Both the position numbers and the translations under genes were made by a program. A DNA stretch of 64,000 bases from an uncultured Nocardioides sp. (GTDB lineage Bacteria > Actinomycetota > Actinomycetes > Propionibacteriales > Nocardioidaceae): positions 62,001-126,000 of the forward strand of contig NZ_CANKYS010000009.1 of assembly GCF_947488025.1 (NCBI RefSeq), written 5' to 3'. Positions within the stretch are counted from its first letter, which is position 1. Each line of letters begins with the position of its first letter. Below, one piece after another: positions 26,324 to 35,344 of this stretch. Under the pieces are notes generated by a model, which saw nothing but the letters and a program-made list of their open reading frames with translations, was not told the origin of the DNA and made no database searches.

Positions 26324-27610
26324 ATGGAACGGACATCCACACGCGCTCGTGACGACGCCGCGCGGGACGGCTCCACCCCGGGCGGCTTCCGCTGGCTGCT
26401 GGTCGCCGGCGCGCTGCTCCTGCAGTTCTCGATCGGTGCCGTCTACGCCTGGTCGGTCTTCGGCGGCGCCCTGGAGGAGGCCGAGTCGTGGCAGCTCGGC
26501 AAGGTGCGCGCCTCGCTGCCCTTCACCGTGACGATCGGCATGATCTTCGTCGGCAGCTACGTCGGTGGCCGTGTGCAGGACGCCAGGGGCCCGCGCGTCG
26601 TGGCGCTCGCCGGTGGCGTCATCTACTCGGTCGGCATCCTGCTGGCCGGGCTGACCAACGGCGCCGAGGACTACTGGCTGCTCATCCTCGGCTACGGCGT
26701 GATCAGCGGCTTCGGCCTCGGCGTCGCCTACATCGTTCCCATCGCGATGCTGCAGAAGTGGTTCCCCGACAAGACCGGGCTCATCACCGGCCTCGCCGTC
26801 GGCGGCTTCGGGTTCGGCGCGGTGCTCACCTCGCCGGTGGCGCAGCTGCTCATCGACCGCGATCCGGAGGACCCCACGGGCGCCTTCGTGCCGCTCGGCC
26901 TGGCCTACCTGCTGATGTCGCTGGTGGGCGCCTCGATCTTCCGCAACCCGCCCGCGGACTACGTCGTACCCGGCGTCGAGGAGAGCGACGGCGCTGCCGA
27001 CACCGGCGACACCGACTACACCCAGGCCGAGGCGCTGCGCACCCCGCAGTGGTACTTCCTCACCGCCATCCTCACCCTCAGCGTGAGCGCCGGGATCGCG
27101 CTGATCTCGCAGGCCAAGCTCAGCGCCACGGACATCGCCGGCGTCAGCGTCACCGGTGCCGCGACGCTGGTGGGCGTGCTGGCGATCTTCAACGGGGCCG
27201 GCCGCATCGTGTGGGCCGGCATCTCCGACCGCATCGGGCGGATGAGGACCTTCGCCACGATCCTGGCCCTGCAGGGCATCTGCCTGATCCTGCTCCCGCA
27301 CGCCGGCAGCGTGCTGCTGTTCTCCGCGCTCGCCGCGGTCATCTACCTCTGCTACGGCGGCACGTTCGGCACGATGCCCGCCACCGCGGGCGACTTCTTC
27401 GGCGTCCGCAACGCCGGCGCGATCTACGGCCTCATGCTCATCGGCTGGAGCCTCGGCGGCGTCATCGGCCCGGTGCTCGCCTCCGCGCTCATCGGTGACG
27501 AGAAGGCCTACACGCTCGCCTACACGACCATCGGCGTCATCGCGCTGGCCTCCGTCGCGCTCACCTTCGTCACCAAGGTGCCCGCCGGCCGGGACGGCGC
27601 GCGCGACTGA
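26324..27610 (+). CDS. OFA-type MFS transporter (oxalate/formate antiporter family)
   Basis: 428 residues, 12 predicted helices. The opening LLVAGALLLQFSIGAVYAWSVFGGAL and the later GLGVAYIVPIAMLQKWFPDKTGLITGLAVGGFGFGA are signatures of the oxalate/formate antiporter branch. GRIVWAGISDRIGR is the MFS loop motif, and YGGTFGTMPATAGDFFGVRNAGAIYGLML is also typical. ATG at 26324 with a GAAGGAGA ribosome site. The 53-nt gap after fdhC and same-strand order suggest it feeds formate or an exchanged acid to the dehydrogenase (inference). Confidence 0.9.
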   Translation: MERTSTRARDDAARDGSTPGGFRWLLVAGALLLQFSIGAVYAWSVFGGALEEAESWQLGKVRASLPFTVTIGMIFVGSYVGGRVQDARGPRVVALAGGVIYSVGILLAGLTNGAEDYWLLILGYGVISGFGLGVAYIVPIAMLQKWFPDKTGLITGLAVGGFGFGAVLTSPVAQLLIDRDPEDPTGAFVPLGLAYLLMSLVGASIFRNPPADYVVPGVEESDGAADTGDTDYTQAEALRTPQWYFLTAILTLSVSAGIALISQAKLSATDIAGVSVTGAATLVGVLAIFNGAGRIVWAGISDRIGRMRTFATILALQGICLILLPHAGSVLLFSALAAVIYLCYGGTFGTMPATAGDFFGVRNAGAIYGLMLIGWSLGGVIGPVLASALIGDEKAYTLAYTTIGVIALASVALTFVTKVPAGRDGARD

Positions 27611-27629
27611 AGCCTGCCAGAATCCCGTC

Positions 27630-28196
27630 ATGGCCACGACCACGACCCGCGAGCGCATCGTCGCGGCGGCCGTGGAGATGACGACCTCGTCGGGCTGGGC
27701 CGCGGTCACGATGGCGCGCCTCGCCGACGCGGCCGGGGTGAGCCGCCAGACGGTCTACAACGAGGTCGGCTCCAAGCCGGTGCTCGCCGAGACGATGATC
27801 CTCGAGGAGCTCGCCCGCTTCCTGCAGGTCGTCGAGCAGGCCTTCGACGCCGAGCCCGACGACCTCACCCGGGCCATCGAGCGTGCCGTCACCGACGTGC
27901 TGACCTATGCCCGCGCCAACAAGCTGCTGCACGCCGTCGTCAGCGCGACCCACGGCGCCGACACCGAGCTGCTGCCGCTGCTGACGACCAACGCCGGCTC
28001 GCTGCTCGGTGCCGCCAAGGACGTCATCAGCGCCCGCGTGGCGCCGTACGCACCGGGCATCGACGTCGCCCACCTCGACCCGGCCATCGACATGGTCGTG
28101 CGCGTGGTGCTGAGCCACGTCATGCAGCCCTCGGGCTCGCCCGAGCAGACCGCCGCCGACATCGCCTGGCTCGCCGGTCAGGCCCTGCGCGGCTGA
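27630..28196 (+). CDS. TetR-family regulator, AlkX-like
   Basis: 188 residues. The helix-turn-helix is in TRERIVAAAVEMTTSSGWAAVTMARLADAAGVSRQTVYNEVGSKPVLAE, then helical ligand-binding segments. The start, especially TTSSGWAAVTMARLAD and TVYNEVGSKP, closely recalls the TetR proteins encoded next to alkB in other alkane-degrading actinobacteria. Here alkB is 11 kb away with the selenocysteine/formate module in between. It may therefore still control the TTTACAG-N11-CTGTAAA site at alkB (inference), or it may now serve the fdh genes. It starts 20 nt after the transporter stop, so it is probably co-transcribed with it. Confidence 0.88.
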   Translation: MATTTTRERIVAAAVEMTTSSGWAAVTMARLADAAGVSRQTVYNEVGSKPVLAETMILEELARFLQVVEQAFDAEPDDLTRAIERAVTDVLTYARANKLLHAVVSATHGADTELLPLLTTNAGSLLGAAKDVISARVAPYAPGIDVAHLDPAIDMVVRVVLSHVMQPSGSPEQTAADIAWLAGQALRG

Positions 28197-28264
28197 ACGA
28201 CGACGGGTGGCCGCCGCGGTTCTCCGGGAGGCCTGCGACCGGGTGGGCCACCTAGGGTGTGCGC

Positions 28265-29653
28265 GTGAGCGGAGTCGTCTGGGGTACGCCGACCGCGCGG
28301 GGGATCGTGGCCGCCGCGACCCTCGGCTCCGGGCTGACGCTGCTCGACGGCACGGTGGTCAACGTCGCGCTGCGGTCGATGGGCGCCGACCTCGACGCGT
28401 CGCTGGCGCAGCTGCAGTGGATCACCAACGGCTACTTCCTCTCCCTCGCCTCGCTCATCCTGATCGGCGGGTCGCTCGGGGACCGCCTCGGCCGCCGTCG
28501 GGTCTTCGTCATCGGCACCGTGTGGTTCGCGCTCGCGTCGCTGCTGTGCGGGCTCGCGCCGACCGCCGAGGTGCTGATCGCGGCGCGCGTGCTGCAGGGG
28601 ATGGGCGGCGCGCTCCTCACACCGGGCAGCCTGGCGATGATCCAGGCGTCGTTCCGGGCCACGGACCGGGGTCGCGCGATCGGCGCCTGGTCGGGGCTGG
28701 GCGGCATCGCCGCAGCCGTCGGACCCCTGGTCGGCGGGCTCCTGATCGACTACGCCTCGTGGCGCTGGATCTTCTTCATCAACCTGCCCCTCGCCGCCCT
28801 GACGGTGTGGTTGGCGCAGCGCTGGGTGCCGGAGAGCCGCGATGAGCAGGCCAGTGGGCGCTTCGACGTCGCCGGGGCGACCCTCGCCGCGCTCGCCCTC
28901 GCCGGCATCACCTGGGCCCTCACCGACGCCGGTGGCACCGCGACGCCGTACGCCGTCGCCATCGGGGTCGTCGCCGCGGTCGGCTTCATCGTCGTCGAAC
29001 GCCGGCTGCACGACCCGATGGTCCGGCTGGAGCTGTTCGCCGACCGCACGTTCAGCGCGGCCAACGGCATGACGCTGCTGGTCTACGCCGCCCTGGGGGC
29101 GATCCTGTTCTTCCTGGTGCTCCAGCTGCAGACGGTCGGCGGCTACTCCGCCCTCCAGGCCGGCCTCGCCACCTTGCCGATCACGGCCTGCATGCTGCTG
29201 CTCGCCTCCCGGGGCGGCGCCCTCGGCCAGCGGATCGGACCGCGGATCCCGATGACGGTCGGGCCGCTGGTGATGGCGGCCGGCGCCGTGTGGCTGCTCG
29301 TGGTGGGTGAAGACGTGACCTGGTGGCGCGACGTGCTGCCCGGGCTCACGGTCTTCGGCCTGGGCCTGGCGCTCATGGTGGCGCCGCTGACGTCGACCGT
29401 GCTCAACGCCGCCCCGGACGACAGTGCCGGCATCGCCAGCGGCATCAACAACGCGGTCGCGCGTGCCGGTTCCCTGCTCGCAGTCGCCGCGTTGCCCGCG
29501 GCGGTCGGCCTCGCCGGCGACGACTACCGCGACCCGGCGCTGTTCGATGCGGCGTACGGCACCGCGATGCTCGCGTGCGCCGCGCTGCTCGCCCTGGGCG
29601 GGCTGGTCTCGTGGATCACGATCCCGAGCGGTGTCCAGACACCGAGTGCCTAG
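28265..29653 (+). CDS. DHA2-family MFS drug exporter
   Basis: 462 residues and about 14 membrane helices. DGTVVNVALRSMGADLDASLAQLQWITNGYFLSLASL (motif D1 region), GDRLGRRRVFVIG (motif A) and RVLQGMGGALLTPGSLAMI (motif B) with AVGPLVGGLLIDYASWRWIFFINLP (motif C) identify the EmrB/QacA-like H+ antiporters. The GTG at 28265 is preferred over GTG 28259 because TAGGGT (28253-28258) lies 6 nt upstream, the spacing seen for leaderless genes here. Substrate unknown. Confidence 0.9.
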   Translation: MSGVVWGTPTARGIVAAATLGSGLTLLDGTVVNVALRSMGADLDASLAQLQWITNGYFLSLASLILIGGSLGDRLGRRRVFVIGTVWFALASLLCGLAPTAEVLIAARVLQGMGGALLTPGSLAMIQASFRATDRGRAIGAWSGLGGIAAAVGPLVGGLLIDYASWRWIFFINLPLAALTVWLAQRWVPESRDEQASGRFDVAGATLAALALAGITWALTDAGGTATPYAVAIGVVAAVGFIVVERRLHDPMVRLELFADRTFSAANGMTLLVYAALGAILFFLVLQLQTVGGYSALQAGLATLPITACMLLLASRGGALGQRIGPRIPMTVGPLVMAAGAVWLLVVGEDVTWWRDVLPGLTVFGLGLALMVAPLTSTVLNAAPDDSAGIASGINNAVARAGSLLAVAALPAAVGLAGDDYRDPALFDAAYGTAMLACAALLALGGLVSWITIPSGVQTPSA

Positions 29654-29663
29654 GGTCGGGGGC

Positions 29664-30890
29664 GTGGGCGTACGACGACGGGCGGGCGCGGCGGCGACAG
29701 CCGTCCTCCTGACCGCGCTCGCCGCGTGCAGCGCGCCGGCCGCGCCGGAGGAGCCGGACCCCGCGCCGGCCACGACCGCCGAGCCGACGAAGCCGACCGA
29801 GCCGACGGGGCAGGCCTCGACGGCCCCCGTGGCCGACCCCGCCCACGCCGTCGACCCACCCGGCGAGCGCGACGGACGGCTGTGGAGCGCCGACATCCTC
29901 GTGCAGTGGGACAAGACCATCGACGACGAGCTGCTGAAGCAGGTCGAGCAGCTGGAGGGCGTGGCCCACACCGAGCGCATCGGGCTGGGCCAGGTGAGCC
30001 TCGAGAACCGGGTGCTCACCGTCGCCTCGGTCGACCCCGCCCGCTACCGCAACTTCACCCAGGCGCAGGTCGCCGACCTCCAGGAGGCGTGGGACCGCGT
30101 CGCCGGCGGCGAGCTGGCCATCGACCGTGCGGTCGCGCGACGGCTGGTCGACGACGAGGGGATGATCCGGCTCGGGGTCGAGGACGACGCGCCGGACCTC
30201 CACGTCGGGGCGTACACCCCGCAGGTCCCGACCATCGACATGGTGGTCAACACCGCGTGGGCCGAGGACATCGAGATGGCCACCGACAACGGCCTGCTGA
30301 TCTCGACCGACGACATCACCCCCGCCACCATCCGCAAGCCGCTGGAGCGGCTCGTCGGCAAGGACGCCTCGGTGCAGATGCTCGACGTCGCCTCGCGGCT
30401 CGGCCTCGACCCCGACGCCAAGCTCACCGCCGTCCCCACCGGCGGCACGCTGGGCAGCGTCGTCGGCACCTTCCGCTACCGCGTGCTCGGCGGCGGCCGG
30501 ATCGCCCCCGAGCCGGCCTGGGTGTCGGCCCACATCCGCACCGAGCAGGTGCCGATCCTCGGCAGCGTCACCTGCCACAAGGACCTCTTCCCGCAGCTGC
30601 GCGCCGCCCTGCTCGAGGTGCAGCAGCGCGGCCTGTCCGACGCGATCGACCCGGGTCAGTACGCCGGGTGCTACTACCCGCGCTTCATCGCTGACACGAC
30701 GACGCTGTCCAACCACTCCTTCGGCCTGGCCCTCGACCTCAACACCGCAGGCAACCAGCGCGGCACCGTCGGCGAGATCGACCGCGACGTGGTGGCGATC
30801 TTCAAGACGTGGGGCTTCGCCTGGGGCGGCGACTGGCGCTGGACCGACCCGATGCACTTCGAGCTCGCCGAGGTGAAGCGGGTCGGCTGA
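29664..30890 (+). CDS. M15-family peptidase-like lipoprotein
   Basis: 408 residues. Signal peptide with lipobox LAAC (lipid Cys about 22), a Pro/Thr/Glu-rich linker to about residue 75, a middle domain of unknown type, then a D-alanyl-D-alanine carboxypeptidase (VanY/M15) domain. The zinc signature SNHSFGLALDLN (SxHxxGxAxD) and DPMHFEL supply the two His and the Asp ligand. It likely trims peptidoglycan peptides on the outer face of the membrane. TAGGGT (29651-29656) lies 7 nt before the GTG, so it is leaderless. Confidence 0.88.
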   Translation: MGVRRRAGAAATAVLLTALAACSAPAAPEEPDPAPATTAEPTKPTEPTGQASTAPVADPAHAVDPPGERDGRLWSADILVQWDKTIDDELLKQVEQLEGVAHTERIGLGQVSLENRVLTVASVDPARYRNFTQAQVADLQEAWDRVAGGELAIDRAVARRLVDDEGMIRLGVEDDAPDLHVGAYTPQVPTIDMVVNTAWAEDIEMATDNGLLISTDDITPATIRKPLERLVGKDASVQMLDVASRLGLDPDAKLTAVPTGGTLGSVVGTFRYRVLGGGRIAPEPAWVSAHIRTEQVPILGSVTCHKDLFPQLRAALLEVQQRGLSDAIDPGQYAGCYYPRFIADTTTLSNHSFGLALDLNTAGNQRGTVGEIDRDVVAIFKTWGFAWGGDWRWTDPMHFELAEVKRVG

Positions 30891-30913
30891 GCCGCCGTCG
30901 CTAGGGTCGCCAC

Positions 30914-31891
30914 ATGCGCGCAGCCCAGGTCGTCACGCTCACCGGTCCCGCCGACGTCGAGGTGCGCGAGGTCGACCCGCCGACCCCGGGCCACGACGAC
31001 GTCCTGGTCGAGGTGCACAGCGTCGGCGTCGCCTTCCCGGACCTGCTGCTGAGCCGGGGGGAGTACCAGTTCAAGCCGGAGCCGCCGTTCACCCTCGGCG
31101 TCGACTTCGCCGGCGTGGTCCTCGACCCGGGCTCGCCGGAGTCGAGCGGGTTCGCTGTCGGCCAGCGGGTCGCAGGCGTCAACCTCAGCGGCGGGGCGGC
31201 CGAGCAGGTCGCCAACCCGGCGATCTTCACCTTCGCGCTCCCCGACGCGATGTCGTACGACGAGGGGGCGGCGCTGCCCATGAACTACCTCACCGCCCTG
31301 TTCGCGCTCGAGGAGCGCGGGGGCCTGCGCGAGGGCGAGACGGTCCTCGTCCACGGCGCGGCCGGCGGGGTCGGCACCGCCACGCTGCAGGTCGCCAAGG
31401 GCCTCGGCGCCCGGACGATCGCCGTGGTGAGCACCCAGGAGAAGGCGGCGTTCGCGCGGGCGGCGGGGGCCGACGAGGCCGTGGTCGGCCCCGACTTCAA
31501 GGCCGCGGTCAAGGACCTCACCGGCGGCCGGGGCGTGGACGTCGTCCTCGACGTCGTCGGCGGCGACGCGTTCACCGACTCGTTGCGCTGCCTCGCGGAG
31601 CAGGGCCGCGTGCTCGTCGTCGGCTTCGCCGCCGGCCAGGGCATCCCCGAGGTCAAGGTCAACCGGCTCCTGCTGGGCAACACCGACGTCCGCGGCGTCG
31701 GCTGGGGGGCGTACGCCATGACCCGACCCGGCTACATGCAGCAGCAGTGGCACCGCCTCGTCCCGATGATCGAGTCGGGCGTCGTGAAGCCGCCGGTCGG
31801 CGCGACGTACGACCTGGCCGGCTTCGGGCAGGCACTCGTCGACATGGACGGGCGGCGCACCCTCGGCAAGTCGGTCGTGCGCGTGCGCTGA
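30914..31891 (+). CDS. Zinc-independent quinone oxidoreductase (MDR family)
   Basis: A 325-residue medium-chain dehydrogenase/reductase. It has the GroES-like fold (PGHDDVLVEVHSVGVAFPDLLLSRG, TLGVDFAGVV), no catalytic zinc ligands, then the Rossmann part ETVLVHGAAGGVGTATLQVAKGLGA and the QOR end LVVGFAAGQGIPEVKVNRLLLGN. It reduces quinones or enones with NADPH; the physiological substrate is unknown. TAGGGT (30902-30907) is 6 nt before the ATG, so leaderless. Confidence 0.92.
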   Translation: MRAAQVVTLTGPADVEVREVDPPTPGHDDVLVEVHSVGVAFPDLLLSRGEYQFKPEPPFTLGVDFAGVVLDPGSPESSGFAVGQRVAGVNLSGGAAEQVANPAIFTFALPDAMSYDEGAALPMNYLTALFALEERGGLREGETVLVHGAAGGVGTATLQVAKGLGARTIAVVSTQEKAAFARAAGADEAVVGPDFKAAVKDLTGGRGVDVVLDVVGGDAFTDSLRCLAEQGRVLVVGFAAGQGIPEVKVNRLLLGNTDVRGVGWGAYAMTRPGYMQQQWHRLVPMIESGVVKPPVGATYDLAGFGQALVDMDGRRTLGKSVVRVR

Positions 31892-31927
31892 TGCCGCCGC
31901 TGGGCCCCCGGCGTTAGGGTCGAGCGC

Positions 31928-33871
31928 GTGACGATCCTCGACGCCGCCCGCGACGGCATGAACCCCGACATCCGCCCGCAGGACGACCTCTTCGGCCACG
32001 TCAACGGCCGGTGGCTCGACGAGACGGAGATCCCGTCCGACAAGTCGAGCTGGGGCGCGTTCATCGCGCTCGCCGACGCTGCCGAGCAGCAGGTGCGCGA
32101 CATCATCACCGAGCTCGCCGACCGGCCGGCGGACGGCCTCGACGAGGACGAGCGCAAGATCGGCGACCTCTACGCCTCCTTCATGGACACCGAGACCATC
32201 GCCGCCAAGGGCCTCAGCCCGGTCCAGGGCCTGCTCGACCAGGCCCACGGCATCGCCGACCTGACCGAGCTCGCCGCCTTCCTCGGCGCCTACGAGCGCA
32301 TCGGCGGGCCCGGCCTCTTCGGCTCCTACATCACCCCCGACCGCGGCGACGCCTCGAAGAACATCGTCTACCTCGCGCAGGGCGGCCTCGGCCTGCCCGA
32401 CGAGTCCTACTACCGCGAGGACAAGTTCGCCGAGATCAGGGAGAAGTACCTCGCCTACCTGACGACGCTGCTCACCCTCAGCGAGCACGACGACCCGGCC
32501 GGCGCGGCGGCGCGCGTGCTGGCGTACGAGACCCGCCTGGCCGAGGGCCACTGGGAGGCGGCCGAGACCCGCGACGTCCAGAAGACGACCAACCACAAGA
32601 GCCTCGAGGAGCTGCGCGAGCTCTGCCCGGCCTTCGACTGGATCACCTACGTCACCGGCCTCGGCGGCACCGAGGAGACGCTGCGGCGCTCGATCGTGAT
32701 GCAGCCCGACTTCTTCTCCCACCTCTCCACCGTGCTGGAGGAGACGCCGATCGAGACCTGGCGCGACATCCTGCACGTGCGCATCGTCCGCAGCTCGGCC
32801 CCCTACCTGCCCGACCCGTTCGTCGAGGCCAACTTCGACTTCTACGGCCGCACCCTCAACGGCACGCCGGAGCTGCGGGCCCGGTGGAAGCGCGGCGTCG
32901 ACTTCGTCGAGGGCGCGATCGGCGAGGCCGTCGGCAAGGTCTACGTCGAGCGCCACTTCCCGCCCACGTCGAAGCAGATGATGGACGAGCTGGTCGCCAA
33001 CCTGGTCACGGCCTACCGCCGCTCCATCGAGGCGCTCGACTGGATGGGCGAGGACACCAAGCAGAAGGCCTACGACAAGCTCGACCGCTTCTACCCCAAG
33101 ATCGGCTACCCGACGGAGTTCCGCGACTACTCCTCGCTCACCGTCTCCGCCGACGACCTGCTGGGCAACGTCGCGTCCGCGTCGGCGTTCGAGACCGACC
33201 GCCAGCTCGAGAAGGTCGGCCAGCCCGTCGACCGCGACGAGTGGCTGATGCTGCCCCAGACCGTCAACGCCTACTACCACCCCGGCACCAACGAGATCTG
33301 CTTCCCGGCCGCCATCCTGCAGCCGCCCTTCTTCAGCCCCGACGCCGACGACGCCGAGAACTACGGCGGCATCGGCGCGGTCATCGGCCACGAGATCGGC
33401 CACGGCTTCGACGACCAGGGCGCCCAGTACGACGGCGACGGCAACCTGCACGACTGGTGGACCACCGACGACAAGTCGGCCTTCGAGGCCAAGTCGCAGG
33501 CGCTCATCAGCCAGTACGACGCCTTCGAGCCGCGCAACCTGCCGGGCGAGCACGTCAACGGCAGCCTCACCGTCGGCGAGAACATCGGCGACCTCGGCGG
33601 CCTGACCATCGCCCACAAGGCGTACGTCATCAGCCGCGGCGGCGAGGCCTCCGTCGAGGACCGGCGCACGCTGTTCCTCAACTGGAGCCACGTGTGGCGC
33701 ACCAAGCGCCGCAAGGAGCAGGAGCTGCAGTACCTCACGATCGACCCGCACAGCCCCGCCGAGTTCCGCGCCAACATCGTGCGCAACCTCGACGAGTTCC
33801 ACGAGGTCTTCGAGACGCAGCCGGGCGACGGCCTGTGGCTCGAGCCCGAGGGTCGGGTGCGCATCTGGTGA
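31928..33871 (+). CDS. M13-family (neprilysin-like) metalloendopeptidase
   Basis: 647 residues, full length for bacterial PepO/M13 enzymes. The zinc motif is H488EIGH492 in IGHEIGHGFDDQGAQYDGDGN, the third ligand is E551 in ENIGDLGG with D555, and the closing WR and NLDEFHEVF blocks (HVWRTKRRKEQE, NIVRNLDEF) are family marks. The helical N-terminal lobe encloses the site, restricting it to short peptides. No signal peptide, so it is cytoplasmic, as for related actinobacterial enzymes. TAGGGT (31915-31920) is 7 nt before the GTG, so leaderless. Confidence 0.95.
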   Translation: MTILDAARDGMNPDIRPQDDLFGHVNGRWLDETEIPSDKSSWGAFIALADAAEQQVRDIITELADRPADGLDEDERKIGDLYASFMDTETIAAKGLSPVQGLLDQAHGIADLTELAAFLGAYERIGGPGLFGSYITPDRGDASKNIVYLAQGGLGLPDESYYREDKFAEIREKYLAYLTTLLTLSEHDDPAGAAARVLAYETRLAEGHWEAAETRDVQKTTNHKSLEELRELCPAFDWITYVTGLGGTEETLRRSIVMQPDFFSHLSTVLEETPIETWRDILHVRIVRSSAPYLPDPFVEANFDFYGRTLNGTPELRARWKRGVDFVEGAIGEAVGKVYVERHFPPTSKQMMDELVANLVTAYRRSIEALDWMGEDTKQKAYDKLDRFYPKIGYPTEFRDYSSLTVSADDLLGNVASASAFETDRQLEKVGQPVDRDEWLMLPQTVNAYYHPGTNEICFPAAILQPPFFSPDADDAENYGGIGAVIGHEIGHGFDDQGAQYDGDGNLHDWWTTDDKSAFEAKSQALISQYDAFEPRNLPGEHVNGSLTVGENIGDLGGLTIAHKAYVISRGGEASVEDRRTLFLNWSHVWRTKRRKEQELQYLTIDPHSPAEFRANIVRNLDEFHEVFETQPGDGLWLEPEGRVRIW

Positions 33872-33916
33872 CCGGCGCGAACTAGGGCCCTTCGACCCAT
33901 CCCGCGGGACGCGCGT

Positions 33917-33933
33917 GCTTCATAGGATGAAGC
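33917..33933 (+). promoter_or_regulatory. Palindrome abutting the universal stress gene start
   Basis: GCTTCAT-AGG-ATGAAGC, a perfect 7-bp-arm inverted repeat, ends at the base before the ATG and contains the -10-like TAGGAT (33923-33928). A regulator bound here would control both transcription start and initiation. Confidence 0.55.
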
Positions 33934-34392
33934 ATGGTCAGGAAGGAAGCCGACATCACCGGCGGGATCGTCGTCGGCCACGACGGCTCGCGCGCGTCGG
34001 GTGCCGTCGTACGTCGTGCGGGCGACCTCGCCAGGCGGCTCGGGGTGACGCTCCACGTCGTCCGGGTCTGGAACCTCGCCACCGCGCCCCGGCCCGACTC
34101 CATGGTCGGCGGCTACGTCCCCCCGTTCGCGGAGTTCGAGCAGGCGGTCGTCACCGACCTGAAGGCCGACTGCGCGGCGGCCGGGCTGGCCGACGACCTC
34201 GACCTCCAGCTCTACGCCCTGCGGGGCCAGACCACCGAGTGCCTCATCGCGGCGGCCGCCCACGCCGAGATGCTCGTGGTCGGCACGCGCGGCGCCGGCG
34301 GGTTCAAGGGCCTCCGCTTCGGCTCGACGGCGACCCAGGTCGTACGCCACTCGACCGTGCCCGTGCTGGTCGTCCCCAACACCCCGGACTGA
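33934..34392 (+). CDS. Universal stress protein
   Basis: A single 152-residue Usp domain. It starts GGIVVGHDGSRASGAVVRRA (first strand and nucleotide-binding Asp) and ends with the ATP-binding signature GTRGAGGFKGLRFGSTATQVVRHSTVPVLVV (G-2x-G-9x-G-S/T). Expected to bind ATP and act in stress or growth-arrest physiology. A palindrome overlaps its promoter, so it may be individually regulated. Confidence 0.94.
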   Translation: MVRKEADITGGIVVGHDGSRASGAVVRRAGDLARRLGVTLHVVRVWNLATAPRPDSMVGGYVPPFAEFEQAVVTDLKADCAAAGLADDLDLQLYALRGQTTECLIAAAAHAEMLVVGTRGAGGFKGLRFGSTATQVVRHSTVPVLVVPNTPD

Positions 34393-34432
34393 GGCGACGG
34401 GGTTTGCGCGGGTGCCACGCGGGGGTTGTTGA

Positions 34433-35242
34433 ATGGCTCGCGTGACGCTGCCGGGACACGACCAGTCGACCTATCGGCTCCGCATGGAGTGGGGCCCGAC
34501 GGGCGCGGAGGCGGTGCCGGCCGACTACGCCGTCGTGGTCGACGTGCTGTCCTTCACCACGACCCTCACCGTCGCGCTCGAGCGCGACATCGAGGTCTTC
34601 CCGTTCCGCTGGAAGGACTCCCGCGCCGCCGAGCACGCTCTGCGCCACGGCGCGACGCTGGCCGTCGGCCGGTTCGAGGCGCTCTCGCGCGGCGACGCGC
34701 GCCACGTGTCGCTCTCGCCCGCCAGCCTCGCCGAGGTGGAGGGCGTCCAACGGCTCGTCCTGCCCTCACCCAACGGCTCGACCATCGCCTTCGCGCTCGC
34801 CGACTCCGGTGCCCGGGTGGTCGGTGCCTGCCTGCGCAACGCCGGCGCGGTGGCCCGGTGGCTGGCGCCGAAGGTGGCCGATGGCGCCAGCGTGGTCGTC
34901 GTACCCGCGGGGGAGCGGTGGTACGACGACACGCTCCGGCCGGCCGCCGAGGACCTGTGGGGTGCCGGTGCGGTCCTCGCCGCACTCGATGCGGAGGCCG
35001 AGGCCGGGGCCAGCCCGGAGGCGCGGATGGCGATCGCGGCCTGGCACGCCGCCGTGCTGCCCCACGACCTGCTCCACTGCGCGGGCGGACGCGAGCTGGC
35101 CGAGGCCGGCTTCGTCGCCGACGTGGAGATCGCCGCCCGGCACGACGTCAGCGACGTCGTCCCGGTGCTGGTCGGGGAGTCGTTCCGCGACGCCGCCTCG
35201 CTTCCGCCGGCGGGCGCGCGACTGCGCCGGGTGGACGGCTGA
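34433..35242 (+). CDS. 2-phosphosulfolactate phosphatase family protein (ComB-like)
   Basis: 269 residues. DYAVVVDVLSFTTTLTVALERD, RFEALSRGDARHVSLSPASL, LPSPNGSTIAF and VVVPAGERW match the ComB family, whose founding member dephosphorylates 2-phosphosulfolactate in coenzyme M synthesis. Actinobacteria do not make coenzyme M, so the true substrate here is unknown, perhaps another sulfonate or phospho-acid. An alternative GTG start at 34442 lies 7 nt after TTGAAT and would be leaderless; the ATG at 34433 adds three residues. Confidence 0.87.
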   Translation: MARVTLPGHDQSTYRLRMEWGPTGAEAVPADYAVVVDVLSFTTTLTVALERDIEVFPFRWKDSRAAEHALRHGATLAVGRFEALSRGDARHVSLSPASLAEVEGVQRLVLPSPNGSTIAFALADSGARVVGACLRNAGAVARWLAPKVADGASVVVVPAGERWYDDTLRPAAEDLWGAGAVLAALDAEAEAGASPEARMAIAAWHAAVLPHDLLHCAGGRELAEAGFVADVEIAARHDVSDVVPVLVGESFRDAASLPPAGARLRRVDG

Positions 35243-35344
35243 GGTCGCGCAGACCGACCGATCGCCTCTGGTGGAGCGGGACGTCCTGTCCCTACTGTGA
35301 TCGAGGCCACACTCGGGTGGCCCCTTCGCGACAGGATCGACCAG

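Noticed and set aside
16585-27610. Integrative element carrying the selenocysteine module
   Set aside because: No integrase, transposase, direct-repeat boundaries or tRNA attachment duplication are visible. Insertion between alkB and its regulator is kept only as an evolutionary inference.
34433-35242. Coenzyme M biosynthesis
   Set aside because: Only a ComB-like phosphatase is present; no ComA, ComC or other pathway gene is in the window, and actinobacteria do not make coenzyme M.
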